The notes: generated by a model from the letters alone, not told the origin. Positions 43,655 to 52,232 are shown, counted from the first letter of the stretch. The stretch is DNA of 64,000 bases from Ornithinimicrobium avium (GCF_003351765.1 NZ_CP031229.1:2046001-2110000); one strand, 5' to 3'. Made by a program: numbers and translations.

Positions 43655-44757
43655 GGGCCCTCGGCAGGAGAGCGCCATGAGACGACGATGAGAGTTTTCT
43701 CATCCGCGGGTCGCGACCAGCGCGCCTCGGCCCACTCCAGCACCACGCCGCGCCACGCCGGCCGGAAGGCGTAGACGCAGGCCAGCCGCACCACGGTCGC
43801 CAGCTCGGCGGCAGCCAGCCGCTCGGGGGCAGCGCCGCCGGCGAGCGCGACGTCGCGCGCGGTGCGGGCCACGGTCGCGGCGGCGCCGGCGGCCCAGAGC
43901 CCCTGCGCCCGGCGCAGGTCGGCGTGCACGGCGAGGTTGGCCGGGTCGACCTCGGGCGCGGCCAGGCAGGCGGTGTCGAGGTCGAGGACACCGAGCGTCG
44001 AGCCGTCCCAGAGCAGCTGCTTGTCGTGCAGGTCGCGGTGGGTCGGTGCCAGCCGCACCGGGGTGCCCTGCCCCTCCAGGCGCCGCGCGACCTCCTCGAC
44101 CCGTTCCTGCCAGATGCCCGGGAGCACGCCGGCGTCCCCGGCCCGGCGCGCCCAGGTGCGCAGCACCTCTGCCTCGTCCTCGTCGGTGTGCGGTGCCAGC
44201 CCCTCCGCGGCCCCCGCCCCCAGGTCCTGGAGCCGGCTCCAGGCCGCGGCCCACCCGCCCCAGACGGCGTCCCAGCTCGGCTCCTCGGACAGCGCGTGCA
44301 CGGGCCGGCCCGGGAGGACGTCGCAGGTGACGGTGCTCCGGTCCTCGTGCAGCACCTGCGGCGCGCCGAGGCCTGCCGCGGCGGCGAGCAGGCCGCCGGT
44401 GCGCGAGGCTGCCGCCAGGACGGCCGCGCGGCCGGGCCGCACCACCTTCGTGTAGCCGCCCGCGTGCCGCACCACGGCCCGCCGCCCGGCGCGGTGCACG
44501 ACGAGCTCGGCGGCCTCGCCGCCGGCCTCGGCAGCCACGAGAGGCTCGAGCGCGGGCAGCTTCCCGTCGGTCCCGTACGGGAGCAGCCTCACGGCGCCGG
44601 TCCCGTCGAGCGCCCCGGCCCGCAGCCGGCCGTGCTGGTCGCGGCCCTCCACGGTGACCAGGTCCTCGCGTCCCGGCCAGGCCCGGGCCACGGTCACGAC
44701 GTCGCCACCGTCGGTGACGCTGGCCGGGACGGCCCGGGGCGCACCGGGCGCACTCAC
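43639..44757 (-). CDS. Phosphotransferase (APH/kinase fold), operon copy A
   Basis: This is a 372-residue protein. Its C-terminal half is an aminoglycoside phosphotransferase-like kinase: THRDLHDKQLLWDG holds the catalytic Asp (near 240), with Gln replacing the usual Asn, and VLDLDTACLAAPEVDPANLAVH holds the metal-binding Asp. The N-terminal 100 residues are an extra domain rich in beta-strand patterns. The context (ABC exporter, glycosyltransferases) argues for a sugar, polyol or lipid kinase rather than antibiotic resistance. The GTG start overlaps the stop of copy B (GTGA). The last 20 codons contain the regulatory element of the next gene. Confidence 0.82.
   Translation of the reverse strand: MSAPGAPRAVPASVTDGGDVVTVARAWPGREDLVTVEGRDQHGRLRAGALDGTGAVRLLPYGTDGKLPALEPLVAAEAGGEAAELVVHRAGRRAVVRHAGGYTKVVRPGRAAVLAAASRTGGLLAAAAGLGAPQVLHEDRSTVTCDVLPGRPVHALSEEPSWDAVWGGWAAAWSRLQDLGAGAAEGLAPHTDEDEAEVLRTWARRAGDAGVLPGIWQERVEEVARRLEGQGTPVRLAPTHRDLHDKQLLWDGSTLGVLDLDTACLAAPEVDPANLAVHADLRRAQGLWAAGAAATVARTARDVALAGGAAPERLAAAELATVVRLACVYAFRPAWRGVVLEWAEARWSRPADEKTLIVVSWRSPAEGPCWSA
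43677..43703 (-). promoter_or_regulatory. 27-bp OmpR-type operator candidate, copy 1
   Basis: In the direction of transcription, the element contains two TCTCAT repeats exactly 11 bases apart and an ATGAGA/TCTCAT inverted repeat. It matches the element at 51519-51545 at 23 of 27 positions. It lies 22 bases upstream of ATG 43654, within the coding end of the phosphotransferase gene. Tandem 11-bp half-sites are the usual binding pattern of OmpR-family regulators such as the one at 51555-52223. Confidence 0.6.
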
Positions 44758-45929
44758 CGGGCCACCTCCAGCAGCGGCTCCCGCAAGGCCCAGACGTCCT
44801 CCACCGGCAGCACCCGTGCGGCGAGCAGCGCCCGCCGCACGGTCTCCCCCGGCCACCCGGGCACCTGGTGGCGCCACGGCTCGGCGATCCGCCCCAGCAG
44901 GGCCGCGGCGACCCAGGGCCCGGGGGCGCTGGGGCGGGTGCCGGCCGTCCCGGCATACCCCTGGGCGAGGGGGCCGAGGGTGGCTCGGCCGTCGAGCAGG
45001 TCGACCGCGACGAGGGAGGCGTGGTCGAGCACCGCGGGAGCCGCGACGGCCCGGTCCAGGTCGGTCAGGACGACCTCGCCGGAGCCGGCGCTCACGAGCA
45101 GCTGGTCCGGGGAGAGGTCGCCGTGGCAGACCACGAGCCCATCTGCCGGGACGTCGGCGGGCAGCCGGTCCAGCACCCGGCGCGCCCCGCCTGCAGCGCC
45201 CGAGGCCACCTCCTCGAGCAGCTCGACCGAGGAGCGCGCGGCCGCCAGCGCCTCCGCCCAGCCGCGTACCACCAGCCCGCGGACGCGCGCGGGGTCGACG
45301 CAGTGCAGCCGCCCGAGGCCCCGGCCCGCCTCGTGCAGCACGTCCTCGGCGCCGTCCGGCAGCGAGGCGGCGTCCGTCCCCTCGACCCACGGCCACCAGC
45401 TCACCCGGCGCCCGGCCGGACGGCCGTCGGGCGCGGCGGTGCACGTCAGGACCGGGACGCCCGCGGCGGCCAGGTCGTCGGTGACGTGCGCGAGCCGGGA
45501 GCGGTGGGCGGCGGAGGTGACCCGCACGACCCGGTCACCGTCGCGGACGACGAGGCGACGCAGCGGGTTGTGCCGCAGCACGTCCCCCGGCGCGGGGTCC
45601 AGGGCCGCGGCGATCCCCACCAGGCGCGGGTCGCTGACGACGGGCCCCCACTGGACGAGCGTGTCACGGCCGGGCAGGTCCGCCTCGCCGACGACCCGCC
45701 CCAGACCGGCCTCCTCGGCGGACCGCCGGGCCTTCCCCGCCTTGGCGGCCGCCCCGCCGGTGAGGGTGCGGACCCAGCCCCACGGCGTGCCGTCGGGGTT
45801 CGTGAGGGCGGCGGTGGTGGAGACGCCGAGCTTGGGCCGCACGTAGGTCGCCCGCACCTCCCGGCCGACGAGCTCGGCCAGCCGTCCCGGGTCGAGGACC
45901 AGCGCCAGTCCCGGGTCGGCCAGGCTCAT
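44754..45929 (-). CDS. Phosphotransferase (APH/kinase fold), operon copy B
   Basis: This is a 391-residue APH-fold protein with VCHGDLSPDQLLV (catalytic Asp near 270, metal-binding Gln in the Asn position, as in copy A) and VVLTDLDRAVAAPAVLDHASL (second Asp). The first 100 residues include EVRATYVRPKLGVSTTAAL, a segment I do not recognise. It is clearly related in fold to copy A but diverged. It overlaps the ABC exporter stop (ATGA) and copy A start (GTGA). A role in phosphorylating the sugar or lipid handled by the same operon is inference. Confidence 0.82.
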   Translation of the reverse strand: MSLADPGLALVLDPGRLAELVGREVRATYVRPKLGVSTTAALTNPDGTPWGWVRTLTGGAAAKAGKARRSAEEAGLGRVVGEADLPGRDTLVQWGPVVSDPRLVGIAAALDPAPGDVLRHNPLRRLVVRDGDRVVRVTSAAHRSRLAHVTDDLAAAGVPVLTCTAAPDGRPAGRRVSWWPWVEGTDAASLPDGAEDVLHEAGRGLGRLHCVDPARVRGLVVRGWAEALAAARSSVELLEEVASGAAGGARRVLDRLPADVPADGLVVCHGDLSPDQLLVSAGSGEVVLTDLDRAVAAPAVLDHASLVAVDLLDGRATLGPLAQGYAGTAGTRPSAPGPWVAAALLGRIAEPWRHQVPGWPGETVRRALLAARVLPVEDVWALREPLLEVAR

Positions 45930-47734
45930 GACGCGCTCCCCGCGGCGACCGGCGCCGCGACCGGCGCACCCGACTCGTCGAGCACCCGCTCCAGCGGCGC
46001 GTCGAGCGGGTCGCCCTCCCAGGTCACGCGGCCGTCCTCGACGACGACCACCCGCTCGGCGCGCCGCGCGGTGGCGGCGTCGTGGGTGATGACGAGGCAG
46101 GTGCGGCTGCGGGCCAGGTCGGCGATCGCTTCGGTGACGAGGACGACGTTGTCGGGGTCCAGCCCGGTCGTCGGCTCGTCGAGCACGAGGACCGGCGCGT
46201 CTCGCAGGAACGCCCGGGCCAGGGAGATCCGCTGCCGCTGGCCGCCGGAGAGGTTGCTGCCGCGCTCGGTCACCGGTGTCTGGAGCCCGTCGGGCAGGTA
46301 GTCCGTGAACTCCCTCACCCGCGCGCGCCGCGCCGCCTCCTGCACCTCGCGGTCCGTCGCGTCGGGGCGGCCCTGGCGGATGTTGTCCTCGACCGTCCCG
46401 CTGAGGAGCACGGCCTCCTGCTGGACGAGCGCGACCTGGGAGCGCAGCCAGGCGAGGTCGACCTCGCGCAGGTCGACGCCGTCCAGACGCACCGACCCGG
46501 CGTCGGGGTCGAGCAGGCGCAGCACGAGCGCGGCGACGGTCGACTTGCCGGAGCCGGAGGGACCGACGACAGCCAGGTGCTCGCCGGGGCGCACGGTCAG
46601 GTCCAGCCCGGACAGCACCGGCACGCCTGGCTCGTAGGCCAGGTCCACGGCCGACAGCGACAGCTCGCCGCTCACGGCCCACGGCTCGACCGGCTCCGGG
46701 GGGGAGACGATCTCGGGCCGCACGTCGAGCAGGTCGGCGACGCGCTCGCCGGAGGCGGTGGCGCGGGCGATGCGGCCGGTGTACTTGGCCAGGTCGCGCA
46801 GCGGCTTCATCGCGGTCTTGAGGTAGGTCAGGACGATGACCAGGTCCCCCGGCGTCATCGCGCCCTGCAGCACTCGGGTGCCGCCGAGGAAGAGGACGGC
46901 CGCGGTGGAGATCCCGACGAGCACGTCGGTGCGCCGCTCCAGGCCGGCCGCGAGGCGCTTGGCCCTCACCCCGTCCTTGAGGGACTTCTGGTTGGACCCG
47001 CCGAAGTGGCGGGCCCGGTCGGCCTCCATCCCGTAGGCCTGCACGTGCGTCATCCCGCCGAGGGTCTCCTGGGCGATGCTGGCCAGGTCGCCCTCGCTGC
47101 GCCGGGTCCTGCGGGCGGCACTGGTGATCGCCGGGGTCGAGCGGCGCGAGAAGGTCGCGAACACCAGGACCGCGAGCAGCGCGACGAGCGCCATCACCGG
47201 GTCGATCCAGGTGAGCACCCCGAGCATCGCCACGAGCGTGACGACGTTGGCGAGCAGCGGCATGCCGGCGGTGATCGCCACGTCCTGCAGCCGGCCGACG
47301 TCGGTCACCAGGCGCTGGACGAGGTCGCCGGAGCGCGAGCTGCCGTGGTAGCCCCGCGACAGCGTCTGCACGTGCTCGAACACCCGCGCGCGCAGCACCG
47401 TGGCCACCCGTGAGCCACCGAGCGCGAAGAGCACGGTCGCGCCGAAGTTGCACGCCGCCCGCATGCCGATGATCGAGATGGTCGCCAGCGCGAGCGCGAC
47501 GAGCAGCTGCACGCTGGCCGTCGGGCCGGCACCGGGAAGGTCGGCGCCCAGGCTGCGGGTGACCGCGTCGACGACGAGCTTGGTGGGCCACGGCTCGAGC
47601 ACGCGGAAGGCCACCTCGAGCAGCAGCAGGCCGACGCCGCCGATGAGCAGCAGCCGCTGCCCGGCCAGGTGGGGGCCGACCAGGGCCAGGGTCCGCCGCA
47701 GGGCGGAGGTGCGCAGTCGGGTGGACGGTGCCAC
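45926..47734 (-). CDS. ABC exporter, fused permease and ATPase (MsbA/MdlB type)
   Basis: This 602-residue half-transporter presumably dimerises. Six membrane helices occupy about residues 20-330, with the ABC exporter signature RGYHGSSRSGDLVQRLVTDVGRLQD. The ATPase domain has VGPSGSGKST (Walker A near 388), Q-loop VALVQQEAVLLSGTVEDNIRQG, LSGGQRQRISLARAFL and PVLVLDEPTTGLDPDN. The usual switch His is present (ITHD). Such exporters move lipids, glycolipids or peptides outward. It starts at a GTG (47734) 28 bases after the glycosyltransferase stop. Confidence 0.93.
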   Translation of the reverse strand: MAPSTRLRTSALRRTLALVGPHLAGQRLLLIGGVGLLLLEVAFRVLEPWPTKLVVDAVTRSLGADLPGAGPTASVQLLVALALATISIIGMRAACNFGATVLFALGGSRVATVLRARVFEHVQTLSRGYHGSSRSGDLVQRLVTDVGRLQDVAITAGMPLLANVVTLVAMLGVLTWIDPVMALVALLAVLVFATFSRRSTPAITSAARRTRRSEGDLASIAQETLGGMTHVQAYGMEADRARHFGGSNQKSLKDGVRAKRLAAGLERRTDVLVGISTAAVLFLGGTRVLQGAMTPGDLVIVLTYLKTAMKPLRDLAKYTGRIARATASGERVADLLDVRPEIVSPPEPVEPWAVSGELSLSAVDLAYEPGVPVLSGLDLTVRPGEHLAVVGPSGSGKSTVAALVLRLLDPDAGSVRLDGVDLREVDLAWLRSQVALVQQEAVLLSGTVEDNIRQGRPDATDREVQEAARRARVREFTDYLPDGLQTPVTERGSNLSGGQRQRISLARAFLRDAPVLVLDEPTTGLDPDNVVLVTEAIADLARSRTCLVITHDAATARRAERVVVVEDGRVTWEGDPLDAPLERVLDESGAPVAAPVAAGSAS

Positions 47735-47762
47735 GGGGTTCCTCTCGGGGTATGGGGTGGGG

Positions 47763-48995
47763 CTAGGCGACGGGTGCCGGCACGGGGGCCAGGGTGGCCT
47801 CCAGGACGCGGCCCCAGGAGTGGTGCTGCTCCATCAGGGCGCGCGCGGCGGCGCCCATGGTGCGCGCCGTGGCCGGGTCGGCGGCCAGCCGGTCGACGGC
47901 GGCGGCGAGCGCGGCCGGGTCGGAGGGCGGGACGAGCAGGCCGGTGACGCCGTCGCGGACGACCTCGGGGATCTGCCCGAGGCGGGAGGCGACGACGGGC
48001 AGGGCGGCGGCGCCGTACTCGTAGACCTTGAGCGGGCTGAAGTAGTGGTCGCCGAAGTCCGGGTAGGGCGCGACCGCGACGAGCGCGCCCTCGAGGGCGG
48101 CGGGGACCTGCTCGGGCGCGAGTGCGCCGACCAGCTCCAGGTCGACGCCGAGATCGCCGGCCAGCTCCTCCAGGCCGGCCCGCTGCGGGCCGTCGCCGAC
48201 GAGCCGCAGCCGCCACGGCACCTGGGCGAGGGCGGCGGCGCGGACCAGGTCCTCGACGCCGTGCCAGGGCTTGAGCGTGCCGACGAAGACGACGACGGGG
48301 CCGCCGAGGGTGCCGGTCTCGGGGCTGACCGGGCGGATCCGGTCGGTGTTGACGCCGTTGGGGGTGACGACGACGGCGGGCGCTGCGTGCTCCGCACCAC
48401 CGTGCACTTCTGCCGTGACACGGTGGTCGGCGGGCGAACCACCGTGACACGGCATTCCTGCACGACGGTCCTCGGCGGCGTCGAGCCGGCCGCGCACCCA
48501 GTCCGCGACCGGCTCGGAGACGCAGGCGACGACGTCGGCGGCGGCCAGCTGGGCGGCGAGCGCCTGCCCGGCGCCGGCCTCGTCGACGAGCACGCGGTGG
48601 TCGCGCTGCTCGTCGATGAGCGGGGCGTTGACCTCCAGCACCGCGGTGACCGGGTGCGCCGCGCGCACCTGCGGCAGCACGGTGGAGAAGAGGGAGTAGC
48701 GCTCGTGCACGACGTCCGGGCCCCACGCGGTCACCAGCCGGGCCAGCTCGGCGGCGGCCTCGCGCTGGGCAACCTCGCGGGCCGCGGGGCCCGAACCGTT
48801 GGTCACCTCCACGACGTGCACCGGCAGGTCGGCCAGGTCGGCGGGGACCTCCTCGCCGCGCCGGACCGCGAAGACCTCGACCTCGGCGCCGCGGGCGTGC
48901 CAGGCACGCACCAGCTCCTGGACGTGGACGCTGGCCCCCTTGGTCCCGAAGACCGGGATGCCGGGGTCGGCGCAGACGTAGGCGACGCGGTTCAC
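47763..48995 (-). CDS. Glycosyltransferase family 4 protein with palindromic insertion
   Basis: This 410-residue GT-B enzyme begins RVAYVCADPGIPVFGTKGASVHVQELV. It ends with the nucleotide-sugar domain: VVVFVGTLKPWHGVEDLVRAA, LRLVGDGPQ and FSPLKVYEYGAAALPVVAS, where the E-x7-E pattern is shortened. Between WVRGRLDAAEDR and VVVTPNGVNTDRI lie about 30 extra residues (including MPCHGGSPADHRVTAEVHGG) encoded by the inverted repeat at 48396-48469. Relatives normally join these segments directly. The frame is kept, so the protein may tolerate the insertion. GTG 48995 overlaps the next glycosyltransferase stop. Confidence 0.9.
   Translation of the reverse strand: MNRVAYVCADPGIPVFGTKGASVHVQELVRAWHARGAEVEVFAVRRGEEVPADLADLPVHVVEVTNGSGPAAREVAQREAAAELARLVTAWGPDVVHERYSLFSTVLPQVRAAHPVTAVLEVNAPLIDEQRDHRVLVDEAGAGQALAAQLAAADVVACVSEPVADWVRGRLDAAEDRRAGMPCHGGSPADHRVTAEVHGGAEHAAPAVVVTPNGVNTDRIRPVSPETGTLGGPVVVFVGTLKPWHGVEDLVRAAALAQVPWRLRLVGDGPQRAGLEELAGDLGVDLELVGALAPEQVPAALEGALVAVAPYPDFGDHYFSPLKVYEYGAAALPVVASRLGQIPEVVRDGVTGLLVPPSDPAALAAAVDRLAADPATARTMGAAARALMEQHHSWGRVLEATLAPVPAPVA
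48396..48469. repeat. Palindromic element: two inverted 32-bp units inside a glycosyltransferase gene
   Basis: Unit 1 (48396-48427) and unit 2 (48438-48469, inverted) match at 25 of 32 positions and are separated by ten bases. Each unit also begins with ACCACCGTG, with CACGGTGGT at the end of unit 1. The arrangement resembles REP/BIME-type or Rickettsia-type palindromic elements. It is in frame within the gene. Confidence 0.7.
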
Positions 48996-50248
48996 CGGGC
49001 CACCTCCGCGAGCACGCCGCCGCGGGCCGCGCCCTCCAGCTCGGCGAGCATCCTGCTCTGCCGGACCGTGTCGAACTCGCGCTCGACCAGGGTGCGCGCG
49101 GCGCGCGCGACCTCGACGCGGGGCCAGGTCGGGTCGGCCACCGTGAGCAGCGCCCCGGCGAGCCGCTCCTCCAGGCCCTCGACCTCGTGGGAGAGCAGGA
49201 TGCCGGTGCCGGGCGTGACGGCCTCGGGGATGCCGGTGACGTCGGTGGCGACCACGGGCAGGCCGCTGGCCATCGCCTCGAGGATGACGGTGGGCAGACC
49301 GTCGGCGTTGCCGTCGGCGCCCACCACGCAGGGTGCGGCGAGCACGTCGGCCCGGTCCAGCTCCTCGACCAGCTCGGCCTGGCTGCGGGCACCGAGCAGC
49401 TCGACGCTGCCGCCCAGGCCCAGCTCGTCCACGAGCGCGGCGAGCGGCGCGGCCAGCTCGCCGTCGCCGACGAGGCGGAGGCTGCACCCCATACCCTCGG
49501 AGCGGAGCAGCGCGAGGGAGCGCAGGAGGTGGGCGAAGCCCTTCTTCTGGACCAGGCGGCCGACCGCGAGCACCCGCAGCGGGGTGCGCGCAGGCGCGGG
49601 GTCGCGGTAGGCGAAGCGCGGCAGGTCCAGCCCGTTGCGCACCAGCCGGACGGTGTCCGCCAGGGCGGGCTCGAGGTCGATCAGGAAGCGCCGGTTGAAG
49701 TCGCTGATCGCGATGACGTTGTGCGCGCGGGCGAGCACCTCGCGCAGCAGGACCAGGTCGACGTCCTCGTGGAAGAGGTCCTTGGCGTGCGTGGTGACGG
49801 TGTAGGGGATGCCGGTCAGCGCCGAGGCGACCATCGCGGTGCGGGCGGCGAGGGAGGCGAAGTGCGCGTGCACATGGGTGATGCCGTCGCGCCGCAGCCG
49901 CGTCGCCACGTCGACGGCCTGGGCGACGTCGGAGGCGTCCATCCGCACGAGCAGCGGCATGAGCTCGCCGAGCCGGGCCCCGAAGCGGGGCAGCTGCTCC
50001 TGCGCGCGGGCGAAGACGTCCCACTCCACCGACAGCCGGTGCGGCCGGGGCAGGTGCGTCACCGGCGCCTGGACCTGCGCGAGCTGGGGGTGGAAGCGGG
50101 TGTCGCTCGTGGGGCGCAGTGCGTAGATCGCCAGCTCCTCCCCCGCCGCCTCGCGGGCGAGGATCTCGGTCACCACGAAGGTCTCCGAGAAGCGGGGGTA
50201 GACCTTGACGAGGTAGGCGGTGCGCGCGGGCTCAGACGGCGACGGCAT
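48992..50248 (-). CDS. Glycosyltransferase family 4 protein
   Basis: This 418-residue GT-B glycosyltransferase has the GT4 N-terminus VKVYPRFSETFVVTEILAREAAGEELAIYALRP, typical of enzymes for exopolysaccharide or teichoic-type glycan assembly. HVHAHFASLAARTAMVAS, RVLAVGRLVQKKGFAHLLRSL and the donor-site DGLPTVILEAMASGLPVVATDVTGIPEAV (E-x7-E-like) are all intact. It overlaps the upstream glycosyltransferase gene by 17 bases and the downstream one by four, so the three are made together. The sugar and acceptor are unknown. Confidence 0.93.
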   Translation of the reverse strand: MPSPSEPARTAYLVKVYPRFSETFVVTEILAREAAGEELAIYALRPTSDTRFHPQLAQVQAPVTHLPRPHRLSVEWDVFARAQEQLPRFGARLGELMPLLVRMDASDVAQAVDVATRLRRDGITHVHAHFASLAARTAMVASALTGIPYTVTTHAKDLFHEDVDLVLLREVLARAHNVIAISDFNRRFLIDLEPALADTVRLVRNGLDLPRFAYRDPAPARTPLRVLAVGRLVQKKGFAHLLRSLALLRSEGMGCSLRLVGDGELAAPLAALVDELGLGGSVELLGARSQAELVEELDRADVLAAPCVVGADGNADGLPTVILEAMASGLPVVATDVTGIPEAVTPGTGILLSHEVEGLEERLAGALLTVADPTWPRVEVARAARTLVEREFDTVRQSRMLAELEGAARGGVLAEVAR

Positions 50249-51446
50249 GGTGCTGCTCCTGGTGGGGGACGGACGGGTGTGCGGTGAGGTCGGCGGCCGC
50301 GCGGGCGACGGCGGCCAGGCCGTTGAGGTCGAGGTGGCGGCGGTCGATCCGGTCGCCGGCGCGGGCGGCGAACCACGCGCCGAGGGCCCGGGACGACAGG
50401 TCGCCCTGGCGCAGCAGGTCGGTGGCGCCCGCGGCGGCCAGGCCGTGGGAGCGGATGAGCTGCTCCCGGCGGGGCCACTCGCGCGGGACGAGCAGGGCGG
50501 GGACCGTGGTGGCCAGGCTCTCGGTCACCGTGTTGTAGCCGGCCATCGAGACGGTCGCGGCGGCACGGCGGATGAGGCCGGCGGCGTCGGGGACGGAGCG
50601 GACGACCCGGGTCCGGGGGCCGGCGGCGCGCTCGACCCGGCGGTGGTCCGCGTCGCTCATCTGAGGGCCGGTGACGACGAGGTGGCTGTGACCCGTCGGG
50701 AGCGGCGCCGCGGCCGCGGCGAGGCACAGCGCGGTCCCGTCGGAGCCGCCGCCGGCGGTGGTGAGCAGGTAGGGGCGGTCGGGGTCGACGCCGGGCGGGT
50801 CCTCGGCGCGGCCGTGGGCGAGATAGCCCTGGTAGCGGACCAGGTCGTGCAGCGCGGCGGGCAGCTCGCCGGTGCGGCGCAGGTCGTGCACGCGGGGGTC
50901 GCCGTAGACCCAGATCTCGTCGAACAGCTCGCGGACGACCTCCGGCGGGGTGCGGTCCCACTCCGCGGCGACGGTCTGCGGGGCGTCGAGGACCTCGCGC
51001 AGGCCGAGCACGACGCGGGCGCCGGGCCGGTCGGCGCGCAGGTCGGCCAGCGCCGGGGCCAGCTCGCCGCCGACGCCCAGCGCGTGCCGGTCGACGACGA
51101 CGAGGTCCGGGGCGAAGGAGGAGAGGGTGGCGTGCACGATCGAGCCGCGCAGCGAGGTGACCGCCGCCAGGCCGACGCTCAGGCTGCGGGGGCCGTAGCT
51201 GCGGCCGGACTTGCCGACCGCCGGCAGCGTCACGACGTCGAAGCCCTCCGGCACCGAGGACGCGCTGGTCCCGGCGACACCGTTGATCAGCAGGCCGGTG
51301 ACCGGCCGGCCGAGCAGCACCGGCAGGCGGCGGGACAGCGAGTGCGCCAGGGCCCGGTTGCGGCGGAAGTGCCCCAGGCCCTGGCTGTCGTGGGAGTAGA
51401 ACACGACGCGCAGGGGTTCGCTCGCGTGTGTCGTGGTCGGGGCCAT
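50232..51446 (-). CDS. MurG-like (GT28-type) glycosyltransferase
   Basis: This 404-residue protein has a GT-B layout related to MurG and monogalactosyldiacylglycerol synthases. The N-terminus is RVVFYSHDSQGLGHFRRNRALAHSL (glycine-rich acceptor loop), followed by PDLVVVDRHALGVGGEL. The C-terminal domain has PYLLTTAGGGSDGTALCLAAA, VSMAGYNTVTESLATTVPALLVPREWPRREQLIRS and a final repeat of helices. It is the first gene of the glycan-export operon, with a strong ribosome-binding site (GAGGAGG) before ATG 51446. The 27-bp operator candidate lies 72 bases upstream. Confidence 0.88.
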   Translation of the reverse strand: MAPTTTHASEPLRVVFYSHDSQGLGHFRRNRALAHSLSRRLPVLLGRPVTGLLINGVAGTSASSVPEGFDVVTLPAVGKSGRSYGPRSLSVGLAAVTSLRGSIVHATLSSFAPDLVVVDRHALGVGGELAPALADLRADRPGARVVLGLREVLDAPQTVAAEWDRTPPEVVRELFDEIWVYGDPRVHDLRRTGELPAALHDLVRYQGYLAHGRAEDPPGVDPDRPYLLTTAGGGSDGTALCLAAAAAPLPTGHSHLVVTGPQMSDADHRRVERAAGPRTRVVRSVPDAAGLIRRAAATVSMAGYNTVTESLATTVPALLVPREWPRREQLIRSHGLAAAGATDLLRQGDLSSRALGAWFAARAGDRIDRRHLDLNGLAAVARAAADLTAHPSVPHQEQHHAVAV

Positions 51447-51518
51447 GGTCCGCCTCCTCGTCTCCGGCCGCGGGGATGCGACCTGGTGACGAGTGAACTA
51501 CCGCCGGATGAGCCGTCG

Positions 51519-51545
51519 ATGACACGACGGTGAGAGTGCTCTCAT
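51519..51545 (-). promoter_or_regulatory. 27-bp OmpR-type operator candidate, copy 2
   Basis: This element is 23/27 identical to that at 43677-43703 and includes TCTCAC and TGTCAT half-sites 11 bases apart and a TGAGAG/CTCTCA inverted repeat. It lies in the 108-base gap between the response-regulator gene and the glycosyltransferase operon, 72 bases upstream of the first start codon. It is a likely target of the adjacent OmpR-type regulator. Confidence 0.65.
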
Positions 51546-51554
51546 GGACGGGGC

Positions 51555-52223
51555 TCAGCCCTCGAAGCGGTAGCCGACCCCCCGGACGGTGGTGATCCGC
51601 GCGACGCCGAGCTTGGTGCGCAGGTAGCGGACGTAGACGTCGACGACGTTGGAGGCGCCGGTCACCTCGTAGCCCCAGACCCGGTCGAGCAGCTGCTGGC
51701 GGCTGAGCACCTGCCCGGCGTGCTCCATCAGCTCGCGGGCGAGGGTGAACTCCCGGGCGGACAGCTCGACCGGCTCACCCTCGACGACGGCGGTGTGCGC
51801 GACGAGGTCGAGGGTGACCCCGCCGGCCGAGACCTGCTGGGCTTCGGTGCCGCCGCCTCCGGAGGGGCGGCGCAGGCGGGCGCGGACCCTGGCGAGCAGC
51901 TCCTCGACACGGAACGGCTTGGCCAGGTAGTCGTCGGCGCCGCTCTCCAGCCCGGTCACGGTGTCCTCGAGGGAGTCGCGGGCGGTGCACATGATGACCG
52001 GCACCGGGTCCTCCATGGTGCGCAGCATCCTCAGCACGGTGAGGCCGTCCATCCGGGGCAGGCCCACGTCGAGCACGACGAGGTCGACGTCGGCCTCGGC
52101 GACCGCCTCGAGCGCGGCCAGGCCGTCGCCGACGACCGTCGTGCGGTAGCCCGCTCCCCGCAGGCCGCGGTCGATGACGCGGGCGATGCCCTCTTCGTCC
52201 TCGACGACCAGGATGTGGTGCAT
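51555..52223 (-). CDS. OmpR-family response regulator without adjacent kinase
   Basis: This 222-residue regulator has a complete receiver (VEDEEGIARVIDRGL, phospho-acceptor Asp near 51 in VVLDVGLPRMDG, Thr in CTARDS, Lys in DYLAKPFR) and winged-helix domain (VELSAREFTLARELM, SRQQLLDRVWGYEVTGASNVVDVYVRYLRTKL). ATG 52223 lies six bases after TAGCCT; that hexamer includes the TAG stop of nhaA. No kinase gene is adjacent; the nearest orphan kinase on the same strand is at 57997-59502. It probably controls the glycosyltransferase operon starting 109 bases downstream. Confidence 0.93.
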   Translation of the reverse strand: MHHILVVEDEEGIARVIDRGLRGAGYRTTVVGDGLAALEAVAEADVDLVVLDVGLPRMDGLTVLRMLRTMEDPVPVIMCTARDSLEDTVTGLESGADDYLAKPFRVEELLARVRARLRRPSGGGGTEAQQVSAGGVTLDLVAHTAVVEGEPVELSAREFTLARELMEHAGQVLSRQQLLDRVWGYEVTGASNVVDVYVRYLRTKLGVARITTVRGVGYRFEG

Positions 52224-52232
52224 CCGGCCAGG

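Noticed and set aside
43639..45929. Aminoglycoside resistance genes
   Set aside because: Only the general kinase fold and catalytic motifs are shared. The operon context with glycosyltransferases and an exporter, the extra N-terminal domains and the Asn-to-Gln changes argue against a resistance call.
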